From Verrucomicrobiaceae bacterium (GTDB lineage: Bacteria > Verrucomicrobiota > Verrucomicrobiia > Verrucomicrobiales > Verrucomicrobiaceae), in NCBI GenBank assembly GCA_947466075.1, contig CANIBP010000003.1:1-64000 (forward strand): a DNA stretch of 64,000 bases, in the 5' to 3' direction. The notes under the pieces were generated by a model. It saw only the letters and a program-made list of their open reading frames with translations. It had not been told where the DNA came from and did no database searches. Shown in pieces: positions 63,568 through 64,000 of the stretch; positions within the stretch are counted from its first letter, which is position 1, and each line of letters opens with the position of its first letter. Position numbers and translations under genes: made by a program.

Positions 63568-64000
63568 TCAGCAGCATTTCGATCCAGGTGTGCAGCAGGT
63601 CGTCGGCGCTGCTTGAGGCGCTGGCGCACATTCGCCGGGCAGGCAAATGCCGCGAGCGAGGCAATCGGTGTGCTTCAACCCGAGACGGAAGGTGAGCGAA
63701 CCGTCGATGATCTCGGCGCTTTCGACCGGAAACTGCGCCACGACGAAGTCTTCGTATTCGATTTCGACCGGCAGCTCGTGATGCGGTAGCACATCACCAG
63801 CGCGATCAAAGATGGTGGCGAGCTTTCCGGCCAACAGGCGATGATCCACATCATCATGCACCCAGGTTTGCAGCAAACACGTCTCCAGCGTGCGCCGTGT
63901 GCCGCCACAGTCGATGAAGCGCTTCGTCACATGCCCAACTTCGGTGATGTGGAAGTGCGCGGCGATGAATCCGCCATCCGGTAGAACAAAAGAGAGCGGT
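63568..64000 (-). CDS. DUF6428-like Cys-tailed protein (5' end outside window)
   Basis: The reading frame is open to the window edge, giving 143 or more residues (PLSFVLPDGGFIAAHFHITE at the visible start). Typical segments are VTKRFIDCGG, ETCLLQTWVHDDVDHRL and LPVEIEYEDFVVAQ, matching a family often listed in arsenic operons. The C-terminus is rich in cysteine and contains two vicinal pairs (TTCCTPGSKCC), a plausible As(III)-binding tail. It is the promoter-proximal gene visible for aqp-arsC. Its biochemical role is unknown. Confidence 0.7.
   Translation of the reverse strand, partial: PLSFVLPDGGFIAAHFHITEVGHVTKRFIDCGGTRRTLETCLLQTWVHDDVDHRLLAGKLATIFDRAGDVLPHHELPVEIEYEDFVVAQFPVESAEIIDGSLTFRLGLKHTDCLARGICLPGECAPAPQAAPTTCCTPGSKCC

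Overview
The window looks like a GC-rich (roughly 60%) chromosome segment from the Verrucomicrobia, probably Verrucomicrobiaceae/Prosthecobacter-like. I infer this from an ECF sigma factor followed by a cytochrome/DUF1549/DUF1553 protein and a DUF1501 protein, a secreted sulfatase, very large secreted proteins joined in ATGA-overlapping operons, and a TlpA-type thioredoxin at the end of one of them. No RNA gene, CRISPR array or insertion sequence was seen.

Layout. 1-6206 (+): the end of an unknown gene, then an AT-richer pair of genes (a 24-bp-repeat Asp/Gly/Ser protein with a 28-Ser tract, and a small secreted protein), then four glycosyltransferase-like genes, the last fused to a methyltransferase. 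6172-10408 (-): trpS, a small unknown gene, and an outer-membrane channel / Nramp Mn transporter / UspA operon facing mntR (+) across a palindromic operator. 11059-17960 (+): small secreted proteins, a frameshifted outer-membrane protein, and a TolC plus CzcA-type RND pair with no adaptor gene. 17980-23406 (-): sigma factor, anti-sigma-like/cytochrome/DUF1549/DUF1553 fusion, DUF1501 protein, and an RlpA-like lipoprotein. 23469-34492: housekeeping and envelope genes, including UppP, an M23 peptidase, a beta-lactamase-like hydrolase, a beta-helix protein, a sulfatase with a hidden 51-residue membrane ORF, and a carbon-nitrogen hydrolase.

34797-44698 (+) is one tightly overlapped operon of four exported or membrane proteins: DUF4175-like, a six-module helical protein, a prenyltransferase-repeat protein, and an SH3-like-repeat/TlpA fusion. 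44742-50774 holds bioA, pit with its DUF47 partner, glnB with a clear terminator, a DUF6263-like protein and an alginate-export-like porin. 50776-55611 is a Type III restriction-modification system with a small XRE regulator facing it. The mod gene carries an in-frame 85-bp double-palindrome element.

55657-64000 is an arsenic-type island. On one side of an ArsR regulator and its operator lies an operon of TonB receptor, phytanoyl-CoA-type dioxygenase, MFS transporter and a three-part ArsI/methyltransferase-like/COG0523 GTPase fusion. On the other side are thioredoxin-type ArsC, an aquaporin and a Cys-tailed DUF6428-like protein. The second half is a familiar arsenate-reduction and arsenite-exit route. 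The first half reads like uptake plus enzymatic processing of an organic arsenical or metallophore, and it is the best candidate here for an undescribed system.
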